A stretch of DNA of 64,000 nt from Novosphingobium sp. Chol11 (GTDB lineage Bacteria; Pseudomonadota; Alphaproteobacteria; Sphingomonadales; Sphingomonadaceae). The notes beneath the pieces were generated by a model. The model made no database searches and was not told where the DNA came from. It worked only from the letters and a program-made list of their open reading frames with translations. Each line of letters opens with the position of its first letter. The stretch's first letter is position 1. The DNA is taken from assembly GCA_945906105.1 (NCBI GenBank), contig CAMDQO010000004.1, positions 66,191 through 130,190 on the forward strand, in the 5' to 3' direction. Below, one piece after another: positions 26,408 to 34,817 of the stretch. Position numbers and translations under genes: made by a program.

Positions 26408-26650
26408 TCAGCCACCCGAAACCGGCGGCAGGAAGGCCAGCTCATCGCCCGCATCAACAACCAGTCCATCACGGGCCACCAGTGTGCCATTCAGCGCCAG
26501 CTTTATCCGTGGATCAGCCAGCGGACCAGCGAGCGGGGCTGGCAGTGCGAGAAGAATATCCTCCAGTGGCGACGGACCCGCCAGTGTCAGTTCAAGCGCG
26601 CCCGCTCCGGCAAGGTCAGCCAGCCGTCCGAGGAAGACTAGCCGGATCAT
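26408..26650 (-). CDS. moaD: Molybdopterin synthase sulfur carrier MoaD
   Basis: An 80-residue ubiquitin-fold sulfur carrier ending in the required Gly-Gly (LAFLPPVSGG), which becomes the thiocarboxylate. Its start overlaps the moaA stop by 4 bases. It sits between moaA and its partner moaE, as expected for a complex assembled co-translationally. Confidence 0.94.
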   Translation of the reverse strand: MIRLVFLGRLADLAGAGALELTLAGPSPLEDILLALPAPLAGPLADPRIKLALNGTLVARDGLVVDAGDELAFLPPVSGG

Positions 26651-27666
26651 CCACCCGTCATCGACATATGCCGGGCCAAGGCAGGCGCACCGCCGGGGCT
26701 GTTGATGGCGAAATGATGGCGCAGCGGCTTGATCTTCATCGCCACGTCGAGCGCCTCGGTCAGCGCCGTGTTCGGATCGTCAGAACGCATCGCCGCGCGC
26801 AGGTCCACCTGCTCCCCGCCGCCAAGGCAGGGGTAAAGCTGGCCAGTCGCGGTCACGCGCACGCGGTTGCAGCCTTCGCAGAAATTGTTGGTCAGCGGGG
26901 TAATCAGGCCGATCCGCCCGCCCGTTTCGCCCACATCGAAATAGCGCGCCGGGCCGCCGCTGCGGTGCGCGCTTGGTGACAACGTCCAGCGCCGCGCAAG
27001 CTCGGCCTGAACTTCGCCCAGCGGCAAATAATGATCGAAGCGGTCTTCCTCGACCTCCCCCAGCGGCATGACCTCAATCAAGGTCAGTTCCATGGCCTTG
27101 GCGTGCGCCCAGGCGATGAGATCGACGATCTCGTGCTCATTGATGCCTTTGAGCGCGACCGTGTTGATCTTGACCTTGAGGCCAGCCGCCAGCGCCGCAT
27201 CGATGCCTTCGAGCACCTGCGGCAGCATATCCCGGCGCGAGAGCTTGGCGAACTTATCGCGGTCCAGCGTATCGAGCGAAACATTGATCCGCCGCACCCC
27301 GGCTTCGCGCAGATCATCGGCAAAGCGCGACAACTGGGTACCATTGGTGGTGAGCGTCAGTTCTTCCAGAGCACCTTGCCCGTCATTGGCTCCAATTTTT
27401 CGCCCCAGTGCCTTGACCAGCTCGATCATGTCGCGCCGCACCAGCGGTTCACCGCCGGTGAGCCTGAGCTTGGTGACACCGCGCGCGATGAAACCCAGCG
27501 CCATGCGGTGCAGTTCTTCAAGGCTCAGCACTTCGGCGCGCGGCAGGAACTGCATCGCCTCGGGCATACAATAGGCGCAGCGCAGATCGCAGCGATCCGT
27601 CACCGACAGCCGCAGATAGCTGATCGTGCGTTTGAACTGGTCAACAAGGGGACGGTTGTCGCTCAC
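26647..27666 (-). CDS. moaA: GTP 3',8-cyclase MoaA
   Basis: A radical-SAM enzyme for the first step of molybdenum-cofactor synthesis. The N-terminal cluster CxxxCxxC is in TDRCDLRCAYCMPEA, the SAM motif in LRLTGGEPLVRRD, and the C-terminal cluster in NFCEGCNRVRVTATGQLYPC. The 339-residue protein ends in MTGG, the Gly-Gly tail needed for activity. moaC and moaB are not in the window. Confidence 0.95.
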   Translation of the reverse strand: MSDNRPLVDQFKRTISYLRLSVTDRCDLRCAYCMPEAMQFLPRAEVLSLEELHRMALGFIARGVTKLRLTGGEPLVRRDMIELVKALGRKIGANDGQGALEELTLTTNGTQLSRFADDLREAGVRRINVSLDTLDRDKFAKLSRRDMLPQVLEGIDAALAAGLKVKINTVALKGINEHEIVDLIAWAHAKAMELTLIEVMPLGEVEEDRFDHYLPLGEVQAELARRWTLSPSAHRSGGPARYFDVGETGGRIGLITPLTNNFCEGCNRVRVTATGQLYPCLGGGEQVDLRAAMRSDDPNTALTEALDVAMKIKPLRHHFAINSPGGAPALARHMSMTGG

Positions 27667-27670
27667 CGGA

Positions 27671-28006
27671 CTAGTCTATCACCATGCCAGCGCCGTGGCT
27701 ATCGAGCGGCAAATATTGCCCTGTCACCCCATCGGCCTTGTCCAGATAGGCCAAGGCGGCGGCGATGGCACCCTGATCGTCTGATGCCACAGCATTGATT
27801 CGCGCAGGCGCGCGCTCACGCGCAATCGTCGCCACGGCAGCTGCGCGCCAATCACGGTGGGGGTGCGCGGCGGGGGTGAACAGCAGGGTCAAAACCGTAT
27901 CGCCCGCGTCCAGCGCCGCCAATATGTGCGGCAGCACATCGGCGTGAAACAGGGCGCTGGCCGCCAAGGGGTCATCTGGAAGCTGGCCGACCGCAAAGCC
28001 GGCCAT
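27671..28006 (-). CDS. SDR-like short protein between folB and moaA
   Basis: A 111-residue protein. Its second half resembles the C-terminal portion of short-chain dehydrogenases (ARINAVASDDQGAIAAALAYL, then ADGVTGQYLPLDSHGAGM), but no TGxxxGxG cofactor loop or YxxxK active site is present. The start overlaps the folB stop and the stop is 4 bases before moaA, so it is locked into a pterin/Mo-cofactor operon. It may be a degenerate reductase fold with a binding or structural role. Function unknown. Confidence 0.65.
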   Translation of the reverse strand: MAGFAVGQLPDDPLAASALFHADVLPHILAALDAGDTVLTLLFTPAAHPHRDWRAAAVATIARERAPARINAVASDDQGAIAAALAYLDKADGVTGQYLPLDSHGAGMVID

Positions 28007-28377
28007 CAGCGGCGTTCCCGGCTCAGCGTCATGCCGATCGATTCGCCGTGTTCGGCAATCGCCAGCTTGATGATCTTTACTCTCACCGCCTCAACCCGCT
28101 CATCCTGCAGGAACAGCGTTTCGCAGATGTGATCGCCCACTGCCTCGATCAGCTTGAAATGAACGCCATGGGGCAGCGCCTCACTGGCGGCGAATTTCAG
28201 GTCCATGTAGTTCTTGCTGGCGCTGAGCGGCGTTGACGGCTCATAACGCGGCGCAGGCTTCATCCGCACCTGAATGGTGATGCGCAGCGGCTGCGGGCGT
28301 CCGGTTTCCTCGGAATAGATGCCGGTCAGGACATCATGTTCAAAATCGGCGACTTCAAGGATCAGGCTATCGGCCAT
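28006..28377 (-). CDS. folB: Dihydroneopterin aldolase family protein
   Basis: A 123-residue tunnelling-fold (T-fold) protein. The opening ILEVADFEHDVLTGIYSEE and middle KNYMDLKFAASEAL match the FolB family, which cleaves dihydroneopterin in folate synthesis. It leads the operon with moaA, moaD and moaE, a grouping of two pathways that both start from GTP-derived pterins. Confidence 0.88.
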   Translation of the reverse strand: MADSLILEVADFEHDVLTGIYSEETGRPQPLRITIQVRMKPAPRYEPSTPLSASKNYMDLKFAASEALPHGVHFKLIEAVGDHICETLFLQDERVEAVRVKIIKLAIAEHGESIGMTLSRERR

Positions 28378-28514
28378 GGCTGCGCGCTATGGCTTGGCGG
28401 GCGCATGCTGTCCACCCCCAGCACGGCTTGATGCCGATCAATGACTTCAAGGCACTATCTGGCAACTTGGGCAGGCACGATGTGCTGGGTCGCCGAGTAA
28501 AAGGAGTTATCTAG

Positions 28515-28745
28515 ATGGCAGACGACAACGCCAGCGGTACGGCCAATACAGCCAGCGGAACCGCAGACACGGCCAGTGGCAGCGCGAATATTGCCAGTGG
28601 AACCAAGCCGCTCGATAATGCCAGCGGCAGCGCAAAGCCGCCCGCACCGCCGCCACCGCCACCGCCTAATCCCAGCGACGAAGGCATTTCCGACGAGCAA
28701 CTGGACAATACCAATAACGCCGAAGATGGCATGCACTACCGCTGA
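28515..28745 (+). CDS. Low-complexity 76-residue protein with ASG repeats
   Basis: A small protein preceded by a strong AAGGAG ribosome site, which supports this strand. Residues 5-30 are an imperfect tandem repeat of ASGTANT/ASGTADT/ASGSANI type. A run PPAPPPPPPP follows, then an acidic tail (ISDEQLDNTNNAEDGMHYR). There is no signal peptide or membrane helix. A 10-bp hairpin follows 13 bases after the stop. It looks intrinsically disordered. I do not recognise a family. Confidence 0.6.
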   Translation: MADDNASGTANTASGTADTASGSANIASGTKPLDNASGSAKPPAPPPPPPPNPSDEGISDEQLDNTNNAEDGMHYR

Positions 28746-28758
28746 GTCGACCGATATA

Positions 28759-28785
28759 GAGGTCCGGCCAATTGTGCCGGACCTC
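28759..28785. terminator. 10-bp perfect hairpin after the ASG-repeat gene
   Basis: GAGGTCCGGC and GCCGGACCTC pair across the loop CAATTGT. There is no T run, but the position and stem strength suit a terminator. Confidence 0.6.
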
Positions 28786-28879
28786 CGCACGTACCCGACC
28801 GAACGATACAATTGCAGCATTGGACACCCGCGAATGCTCTGTTATCCTGCCCCGACAAGACGGGATCGGGAGAAGACCC

Positions 28880-29617
28880 ATGAACAATCGCCTATCACTC
28901 GTTCTCGCTGCGGCGGCGCTCGTCGTGCCGCTTGCTCTGTCGGCTCCGGCGCTGGCTACCAGTTTCGCCGTGCTGCTAGGCAGCAGCGAACGTCCCGATG
29001 CTGACAAGGCCCGCGATGCTGATCGCAATCCCGCCGGAATAATGGCCTTTGCCGGGATCAAAGCGGGCAGCAAGGTGGCCGAACTGGCCCCCGGCGGCGG
29101 CTATTACACCCGGCTGCTCAGCGCAGCAGTTGGCCCCAAGGGCTATGTCTATTCATTTGCCGGCAAGCCTTCTGTAGCGGTGGTGGAGTGGGCGAAACGC
29201 CACGCAAATGTTGCCATGCAAGTGGGCCAGCCGGGAGACAAACTTTCGCCTGAGCCGGTGGACGTCGTTTGGACCACGCTCAATTACCACGATTTCAAGA
29301 ACAACAAGCAGGGTGACAGTGATGCTGCGGCCAAGTTCAATCAGGCCGCTTTTGCCGCGCTCAAGCCGGGCGGCGTCTATCTGGTCAATGATCACGAGGC
29401 CGCACCGGGCGCAGGGGTTTCGCAGACCCAATCGCATCACCGCATCGAATCCGCTGCGGTGATTCGCGAAGTTGAGGCCGCCGGTTTCAAACTCGATGCC
29501 CGCAGTAATCTGTTGCGCCATCCCGGCGACGTGCTGACCATGCCGCTCAAGGATTCGGTGCGCGGCAAGACCGATCAGTTCGTGCTGCGCTTCAAGAAGC
29601 CGAAGGGAAAGCGTTAG
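28880..29617 (+). CDS. Exported methyltransferase-fold protein
   Basis: A 245-residue protein whose ATG 28880 starts a clear Sec signal peptide (LSLVLAAAALVVPLALSAPA, cleaved near ALA). The mature part has the class I SAM-methyltransferase order: KVAELAPGGGYYTRLLSAAVG for motif I, VDVVWTTLNYHDF for motif IV, and FAALKPGGVYLVNDHEA for motif VI. An exported enzyme would have no periplasmic SAM, so it may bind another ligand, be retained inside, or be repurposed. Such proteins recur in proteobacteria without a known role. Confidence 0.78.
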   Translation: MNNRLSLVLAAAALVVPLALSAPALATSFAVLLGSSERPDADKARDADRNPAGIMAFAGIKAGSKVAELAPGGGYYTRLLSAAVGPKGYVYSFAGKPSVAVVEWAKRHANVAMQVGQPGDKLSPEPVDVVWTTLNYHDFKNNKQGDSDAAAKFNQAAFAALKPGGVYLVNDHEAAPGAGVSQTQSHHRIESAAVIREVEAAGFKLDARSNLLRHPGDVLTMPLKDSVRGKTDQFVLRFKKPKGKR

Positions 29618-29651
29618 CGCTCTCCTAAGATCAGGAATGCAGCACAAGTTC

Positions 29652-29802
29652 CTTCCCTGAAAGGGGAGGTGCCGGAGCCCATCGACTTCGCTCTGGATAA
29701 ACTGCGCCTTTGGCGTAGCGGAGGCGGAGGGGTATCACCGCTGGCGTTGTCACCCCTCCGTCATCCCAAGCGGGCTGCCACCTCCCCTTCCAGGGGAGGA
29801 TC
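29652..29802. repeat. Dispersed palindromic intergenic repeat, copy C
   Basis: The right half (from GGAGGGGTATC through GGGCTGCC to CCAGGGGAGGAT) matches copies A (10131) and B (43366) closely; the left half diverges. It occupies the gap between two convergent genes. Confidence 0.8.
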
Positions 29803-29817
29803 AAGAATCCTCACACC

Positions 29818-30705
29818 TCAGTCGTTCCGCCACCTTGCAAAAATGGCGGTGGGCAGCAGTCTGCCGCCTTCCTGCTCTTCGCGCACGGCCAGATCGCCGT
29901 GTTCGATCACACCCGGCAGCCCGGCAAACACCTCTTCCAACAGTCCCGCCAGCGCCAGTGATGACAGCCGCACGGCATAGACGGTGAGGAACAGGAACCG
30001 GCTATCTTCATCAAGCAGATCGCGGCAATCAGCGACCAATGCGCCGAGGTGTTCCTCCAGCCGCCATACTTCACCTTCTGGCCCGCGTCCGAACTTGGGC
30101 GGATCGAGGATGATGCCGTCATAACGCTTGCCGCGCCGCACTTCGCGTGCGGTGAACTTCGCGGCATCGTCAACGATCCAGCGGATCGGGCGGTTTTCCA
30201 TGCCCGAAAGCGCAGCATTCTCGCGCGCTTGGGCCACCGATTTCTTCGAGGCATCAACGTGCGTTACCGGGCCGAACTGGCTGAGCGACAGTGTGCCAAC
30301 GCCGGTATAGCCGAACAGGTTCAGCGTCGCCGCGTCGCTCCGCCCTGCCAGCATCCCGTCCATCCAGTCCCACACCGGGGCCATATCGGGGAAAAAGCCA
30401 AGGTGGCGGAAGGGGGTGCATTGCGCGTTGAAGCGCACGCCATCACGGCTGAGCGCCCAGCCCTCTTTCGGCACCGGGCCCGCAAATTGCCAGCGTCCGC
30501 CGCCGTCTTCGTCTGATCCGGGGACGAATTCGCCGTCAGATGCCCAACGCTCCAGCTTGGGACGCCACATCGCCTGGGTATCGGGGCGGATGAAGCGGTG
30601 CGGGCCATAGCGTTCGAGCTTGCGGCCATCGCCGCTGTCGATCAGGCCGTAATCAGCCCAGCCCTCGCCCGTCATCACGACGGGTTGTTCGATCAACTGG
30701 GCCAT
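29818..30705 (-). CDS. Class I SAM-dependent RNA methyltransferase
   Basis: A 295-residue enzyme resembling the catalytic half of RlmI/RlmK-type 23S rRNA cytosine methyltransferases. The SAM loop is TLNLFGYTGVGTLSLSQFG, the acidic residue is in VTHVDASKKSVAQAREN, and the motif is DGIILDPPKFGRGP. The ATG overlaps the thrC stop (TGATGG), so it is coupled to threonine synthase. The N-terminal PUA domain of RlmI is missing. The exact target base is not deducible. Confidence 0.85.
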   Translation of the reverse strand: MAQLIEQPVVMTGEGWADYGLIDSGDGRKLERYGPHRFIRPDTQAMWRPKLERWASDGEFVPGSDEDGGGRWQFAGPVPKEGWALSRDGVRFNAQCTPFRHLGFFPDMAPVWDWMDGMLAGRSDAATLNLFGYTGVGTLSLSQFGPVTHVDASKKSVAQARENAALSGMENRPIRWIVDDAAKFTAREVRRGKRYDGIILDPPKFGRGPEGEVWRLEEHLGALVADCRDLLDEDSRFLFLTVYAVRLSSLALAGLLEEVFAGLPGVIEHGDLAVREEQEGGRLLPTAIFARWRND

Positions 30706-32108
30706 CAGCCTTTCGGCACCGCACGAGCAGCAATGTAATCGGCGATTGCCGCATAGTCACCGGGCAGTTCAGCGCAGCGTTCCTCGCGCTCGAACAGATC
30801 GCCGACGCGCGCGGGCAGATGCGGGCGCTGGCCGGTCGAACGCTCAACCGCATCGGGGAATTTGGCCGGGTGCGCGGTGGCTAGGGTGACGACCGGGATG
30901 TCAGAGGGCAGCCCGGAACTGCGCGCCGCATGCAGCCCGCAGGCGGTGTGCGGATCGATCAGCTGGCCGCATTTGCTCCAGCCCCAGCGGATGGTTTCGG
31001 CCATTTGCCCCGCATCGGTGCGGTTGCTGGTGAACAATGCCGCAGCGCCTTCCCGCTGCGCATTGGTCAGCTGCATCGCCTTTGCATTGTCAAAGCAACG
31101 CATCTGCTCAGCCATGGCAGCGCCATCGCGCCCACCAAGATCGAACAGCAGTCGTTCGAAGTTGGATGAAATCTGAATGTCCATCGAAGGCGCGGCGGTC
31201 GGCGTGACGGTGCCTTGCGAATAGTCGCCGCTCGAAAGCGCACGGTGGAGGATGTCGTTGACATTGGTAGCAACGATCAGCCGCTCGATCGGCAGGCCCA
31301 TTTGCGCCGCGACATATCCGGCGAAGACATCACCGAAATTGCCTGTCGGCACCGAGAAGGCGACCTTGCGGGCAGGCGCACCCAGTTGCAGTGCGGCGGC
31401 GAAGTAATAGACCACCTGCGCCATCAGCCGCGCCCAGTTGATCGAATTGACCGCGCCGATATTGAAGCGGCTGGTCATCGCGGTGTCATTGAACATCCGC
31501 TTCACCGTGGCCTGGGCATCGTCAAAGCTCGCACCGTCCAGCGCGATATTATAGACATTGGGGGCCAACACCGTGGTCATCTGGCGGCGCTGCACATCGC
31601 TGACCCGGCCCTTGGGGTGGAGCATGAAAATATCGACACCATCACGCCCCGCCACGGCATCAATCGCCGCAGAGCCGGTATCGCCCGAGGTAGCACCGAC
31701 GATGGTCAGGTTCTCGCCCGTGCGGCCAAGGAACTCTTCGAAGAACAGCCCAAGCAACTGAAGCGCGACATCCTTGAACGCCAGCGTCGGGCCGTGGAAC
31801 AGTTCGAGCAGCCAGTGCTGCTGATCAAGCTGCGCCAGCGGCGTTACGGCGGCGTGCGAAAAGCGGCCATAGGCAGCGCGGGTGAGATCAAGCAGGCGTT
31901 CCGGCGTCAGGCTGTCCCCGACGAAAGGCTGCATTACCCGCGCGGCGAGTTCGGCATAGGGCAGTCCCGCCATCGCGGCGATTTCGTCGCCTGAGAAGCG
32001 CGGCCATTCGCGCGGCACATAAAGCCCGCCGTCTGAAGCGAGGCCAGCCAGTGTCGCACCGGCAAAATCGAGCGCCGGAGCGCTTCCGCGTGTCGAGATA
32101 TATTCCAT
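30705..32108 (-). CDS. thrC: Threonine synthase
   Basis: A PLP enzyme that converts O-phosphohomoserine to threonine. The start is set at ATG 32108 (MEYISTRGSAPALDF), the conserved N-terminus, giving 467 residues. The PLP lysine lies in FHGPTLAFKDVALQLLG, and the phosphate-binding loop is in VGATSGDTGSAAIDA. This is the yeast/E. coli-type long form. It is located at the downstream end of the cytochrome oxidase operon, as in many alphaproteobacteria. Confidence 0.95.
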   Translation of the reverse strand: MEYISTRGSAPALDFAGATLAGLASDGGLYVPREWPRFSGDEIAAMAGLPYAELAARVMQPFVGDSLTPERLLDLTRAAYGRFSHAAVTPLAQLDQQHWLLELFHGPTLAFKDVALQLLGLFFEEFLGRTGENLTIVGATSGDTGSAAIDAVAGRDGVDIFMLHPKGRVSDVQRRQMTTVLAPNVYNIALDGASFDDAQATVKRMFNDTAMTSRFNIGAVNSINWARLMAQVVYYFAAALQLGAPARKVAFSVPTGNFGDVFAGYVAAQMGLPIERLIVATNVNDILHRALSSGDYSQGTVTPTAAPSMDIQISSNFERLLFDLGGRDGAAMAEQMRCFDNAKAMQLTNAQREGAAALFTSNRTDAGQMAETIRWGWSKCGQLIDPHTACGLHAARSSGLPSDIPVVTLATAHPAKFPDAVERSTGQRPHLPARVGDLFEREERCAELPGDYAAIADYIAARAVPKG

Positions 32109-32169
32109 GGTGCGGCGGGCACTAGCGGCGAGGGCCGAGTTGCGCAATCCTTCGCGACTTAGGCGAGAG

Positions 32170-32760
32170 TTACGCGCCCCGTAGCCGCTTGCGCAGTGCC
32201 AGCCCGAAAATCACCAGCGCAGTCAGGGCGAACAGGAACCACTGCACCGCATAGGCGAGGTGGTTGTTGGGGATGCTGTCAGGATTGGGCTGCGAATTGG
32301 CTGACAGTCCGGCCAGCGGTGGGTCAGCCACTAGCATCAGCTTCTCGTCCGCCTGTTCAAAGGCCGACTGGATCAAGGGACGATGATCTGGCCGCTGGCT
32401 GATCCACCCGGACACCTTGCCGCCCTGCCATTGCAGTGCGGGACGGGGATCAAGCGTGGTGCCAAGCTGCACAATACCCATGCCGGGACAAGATACGATG
32501 ACGCGATAGCCTGCCTTGCCCGCCCCTTCGAGTCTCTGTCCTCCCGCATCATTGCAGGTGATGCTGGCGCGGCGAAACAGGAATGCTTTGCCAGCCAAGG
32601 GCATCGTGCTCATTTCAACTTCATTGATGTTGCGCTGATAGGTGGCAATCAGCGCCTCTTTTTCCACACGCCGGTCAAGCTGCCAGAAGCCGAGGCGCAC
32701 CATCAGCAGCACTGCCAGCAGCACGATCACAGTCGCAACAACAGGAATCCGCCGCATCAT
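32170..32760 (-). CDS. SURF1 family cytochrome oxidase assembly protein
   Basis: A SURF1/Shy1 protein that helps to insert heme a into subunit I. The start at ATG 32760 overlaps the DUF983 stop. There is one transmembrane helix at the N-terminus (VVATVIVLLAVLLMVRLGFW) and one at the C-terminus (QWFLFALTALVIFGLAL), enclosing a periplasmic domain with GKVSGWISQRPDHRPLI and NNHLAYAVQW. At 196 residues it is shorter than the family average of about 230-250. Confidence 0.88.
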   Translation of the reverse strand: MMRRIPVVATVIVLLAVLLMVRLGFWQLDRRVEKEALIATYQRNINEVEMSTMPLAGKAFLFRRASITCNDAGGQRLEGAGKAGYRVIVSCPGMGIVQLGTTLDPRPALQWQGGKVSGWISQRPDHRPLIQSAFEQADEKLMLVADPPLAGLSANSQPNPDSIPNNHLAYAVQWFLFALTALVIFGLALRKRLRGA

Positions 32761-33143
32761 TCGTCCTTCACCCGCCCTTGCCCGGCACCCCGGCGGAACT
32801 CCGCCCCCAGCAGCCAAGCCTTGGCCGCGCGCAGGCCGAGGATCACCGCGCCCGAGGTGATCGGCACCCACAGCAGCACATGAACCCAGAACGGCGGATG
32901 GAACTTCAGTTCGAGCAGAATTGCGCATGTCGCCACCAGCGCGCCGATAATCAGCGTCAGGAAAGCGGCAGGCCCGTCACCCACATTGAACTTGGTATAG
33001 TCCAGCCCGCAGGCAGGGCATTTGTCAGCGAATTTCGTCAGGCCGCCGAACAGCGATTTGGCCCCGCACTGCGGGCAAAGACCGAAAAGGGCAGCCTCGG
33101 CGGAACCGGGCTGCCCTTTCGTTTGCTGATTGTCAGTTGGCAT
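32757..33143 (-). CDS. DUF983 membrane protein
   Basis: A 128-residue membrane protein. An N-terminal zinc-ribbon-like pair (GLCPQCGAKSLF and DKCPACGLDYTKF) is followed by two transmembrane helices. DUF983 proteins are regularly encoded in aa3 oxidase operons and are presumed assembly factors. The start ATG 33143 overlaps the ctaE stop in the form TAATG, and the stop overlaps the SURF1 start, so translation is coupled on both sides. Confidence 0.9.
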   Translation of the reverse strand: MPTDNQQTKGQPGSAEAALFGLCPQCGAKSLFGGLTKFADKCPACGLDYTKFNVGDGPAAFLTLIIGALVATCAILLELKFHPPFWVHVLLWVPITSGAVILGLRAAKAWLLGAEFRRGAGQGRVKDE

Positions 33144-33964
33144 TAGTGAACTGCGTAACCCCATCCGCCCCAGACATAGACTGCGACGAAAAGGAACAGC
33201 CAGACCACGTCAACGAAATGCCAGTACCATGCCGCAGCTTCGAAACCGAAGTGCTGGCGCGGGGTGAAATCACCGTTGTAGGCACGCTTCAGGCAGACGA
33301 TCAGCATGATCGTACCGACAATAACGTGGAAGCCGTGGAAGCCAGTCGCCATGTAAAATGCCGAACCATAGGTGTTCGTGCCAAAGGCAAACGGCGCATG
33401 GGCATATTCATAGGCCTGAATAGCGCTGAACAGCACACCCAGAATGATCGTGAGCCACAGGCCGGTCTTCAGCCCCTTGCGATCACCGTGAATCAGGCAG
33501 TGATGCGCCCAGGTGACGGTAGTGCCCGAGCACAGCAGGATCAGCGTGTTGAGCAGTGGCAGATCGAAGGGATCCATCACCGCTTCGATCGCCTTGGGAG
33601 GCCATTGCCCGCCAACCACTTCGGAAATCGCCGAAGGGAACAGCGAGAAATCGAAGAAGGCCCAGAACCAGCCAAGGAAGAACATGACTTCCGAAGCGAT
33701 GAACAGGATCATGCCATAGCGCTGATGCAGTTGCACCACGGGGGTATGATCACCGGCATGGGCTTCAGCGACAATCTTGGTGAACCACTGGAACAGGCAG
33801 GCCAGCAGCAGCGCCATGCCAATCCACGGCACGAAATGCCCACCCGGCATCTTGTGCATGTACAGCACCATGCCCGATGTGAAGGTCAGCGCTCCGATGG
33901 TTGCCAGAAACGGAATGAGATCCGGCGGAAGAATATGATAATCGTGGTTCTTTGTTCCGGCCAT
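33143..33964 (-). CDS. ctaE: Cytochrome c oxidase subunit III
   Basis: A core subunit of the aa3 oxidase with seven membrane helices. Start ATG 33964 (MAGTKNHDYHILPP) gives 273 residues. Conserved parts are visible: GMILFIASEVMFFLGWFWAF, LNTLILLCSGTTVTWAHH, and ATGFHGFHVIVGTIMLIVCL. It lies between ctaG and DUF983 in the oxidase operon. Confidence 0.95.
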   Translation of the reverse strand: MAGTKNHDYHILPPDLIPFLATIGALTFTSGMVLYMHKMPGGHFVPWIGMALLLACLFQWFTKIVAEAHAGDHTPVVQLHQRYGMILFIASEVMFFLGWFWAFFDFSLFPSAISEVVGGQWPPKAIEAVMDPFDLPLLNTLILLCSGTTVTWAHHCLIHGDRKGLKTGLWLTIILGVLFSAIQAYEYAHAPFAFGTNTYGSAFYMATGFHGFHVIVGTIMLIVCLKRAYNGDFTPRQHFGFEAAAWYWHFVDVVWLFLFVAVYVWGGWGYAVH

Positions 33965-34041
33965 GATCGGTCTCGTCCCTGTTGCGGTCGGCGGTATCTT
34001 TCCCAGCAGCAAGGCCACCGGAAATGCGTTCTCGGTGCCCC

Positions 34042-34632
34042 TTATCGCGCGGATGCGACGCGGTCCAGAGCCTTCCTGCTCGCTTCTTTATCTTGGTGAA
34101 AACTATAGCTCAGCGTGATCTGGCCGATATCGCGCGCGTCCATATCCTCAAGGATCGACGGATCGACGTAATAGGTCACCGGCATGCGCACTTCTTCGCC
34201 GGGTTTGAGCGTCTGCTCGGTGAAGCAGAAGCACTGAATCTTGGTGAAATATTTGCCCGCCTGTTCCGGCACGACATTGAAGCTGGCCCGGCCGACAATC
34301 GGTTTGTCCGACAGGTTTTTGGCGCGGTATATCGCCAGCGACCGCTCCCCCAGCCGCACAGCCTGCGTCACTTGCTCGGGACCGAATTTCCACGGCAAGT
34401 CGTGATCAACATTGCCATCAAAGCGCACCGAGATCGTCTGGGCAACGGCTTTGACAGTGGCAGCCTGCGCCTCGCTGACGCGCATCGTCGTCCCGCCCCA
34501 GCCGGTAGCCTGGCAGAACATCCGGTAAAGCGGCACCGATGCCCAGCCCAGCGCCAGCATAGCCAGCGCCATGCCCGCGGCATAAAACGCGACTCGGCGA
34601 TTGCGCGAAACGGAGAGCGCGGCGGCGGTCAT
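34042..34632 (-). CDS. ctaG: Cytochrome c oxidase assembly protein CtaG (Cox11)
   Basis: A copper chaperone that delivers Cu(B) to subunit I. The 196-residue protein has one N-terminal transmembrane helix followed by a periplasmic immunoglobulin-like domain with the copper motif KIQCFCFTEQ near residue 133. The start lies 3 bases after the coxF-like stop. The order ctaB-coxF-ctaG-ctaE is the usual alphaproteobacterial one. Confidence 0.94.
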   Translation of the reverse strand: MTAAALSVSRNRRVAFYAAGMALAMLALGWASVPLYRMFCQATGWGGTTMRVSEAQAATVKAVAQTISVRFDGNVDHDLPWKFGPEQVTQAVRLGERSLAIYRAKNLSDKPIVGRASFNVVPEQAGKYFTKIQCFCFTEQTLKPGEEVRMPVTYYVDPSILEDMDARDIGQITLSYSFHQDKEASRKALDRVASAR

Positions 34633-34635
34633 GGC

Positions 34636-34800
34636 CTAGTGCTGGAACTTGACCACGGTGATCATGAAAAACAGCACGACCAGCGCGGCCAGCGACAATG
34701 CCACCGCGCGGTTGCGGCCCTTGATGATCTTGTCACGCGCAGCTTTTGCCGCAGTCGATTCGGGGGCCAGCGCCGATTCGGAGTCTGAAATCTGGTTCAT
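34636..34800 (-). CDS. Small CoxF-like membrane protein
   Basis: A 54-residue protein with a charged N-terminal half (AAKAARDKIIKGRNRAVAL) and one transmembrane helix (SLAALVVLFFMIT) ending in VVKFQH. Its place between ctaB and ctaG corresponds to the small CoxF-type protein found there in other alphaproteobacteria. The frame, the clean fit between neighbours (17 and 3 bases) and the membrane helix support it as real. A role in oxidase assembly is inferred. Confidence 0.8.
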   Translation of the reverse strand: MNQISDSESALAPESTAAKAARDKIIKGRNRAVALSLAALVVLFFMITVVKFQH

Positions 34801-34817
34801 GGATTGATGCCCTGCAC

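Noticed and set aside
28511..28732. A hydrophobic repetitive frame (ALPLAV units) on the minus strand
   Set aside because: It is the complement of the ASG-repeat gene, which has a strong ribosome site; the minus strand has none.
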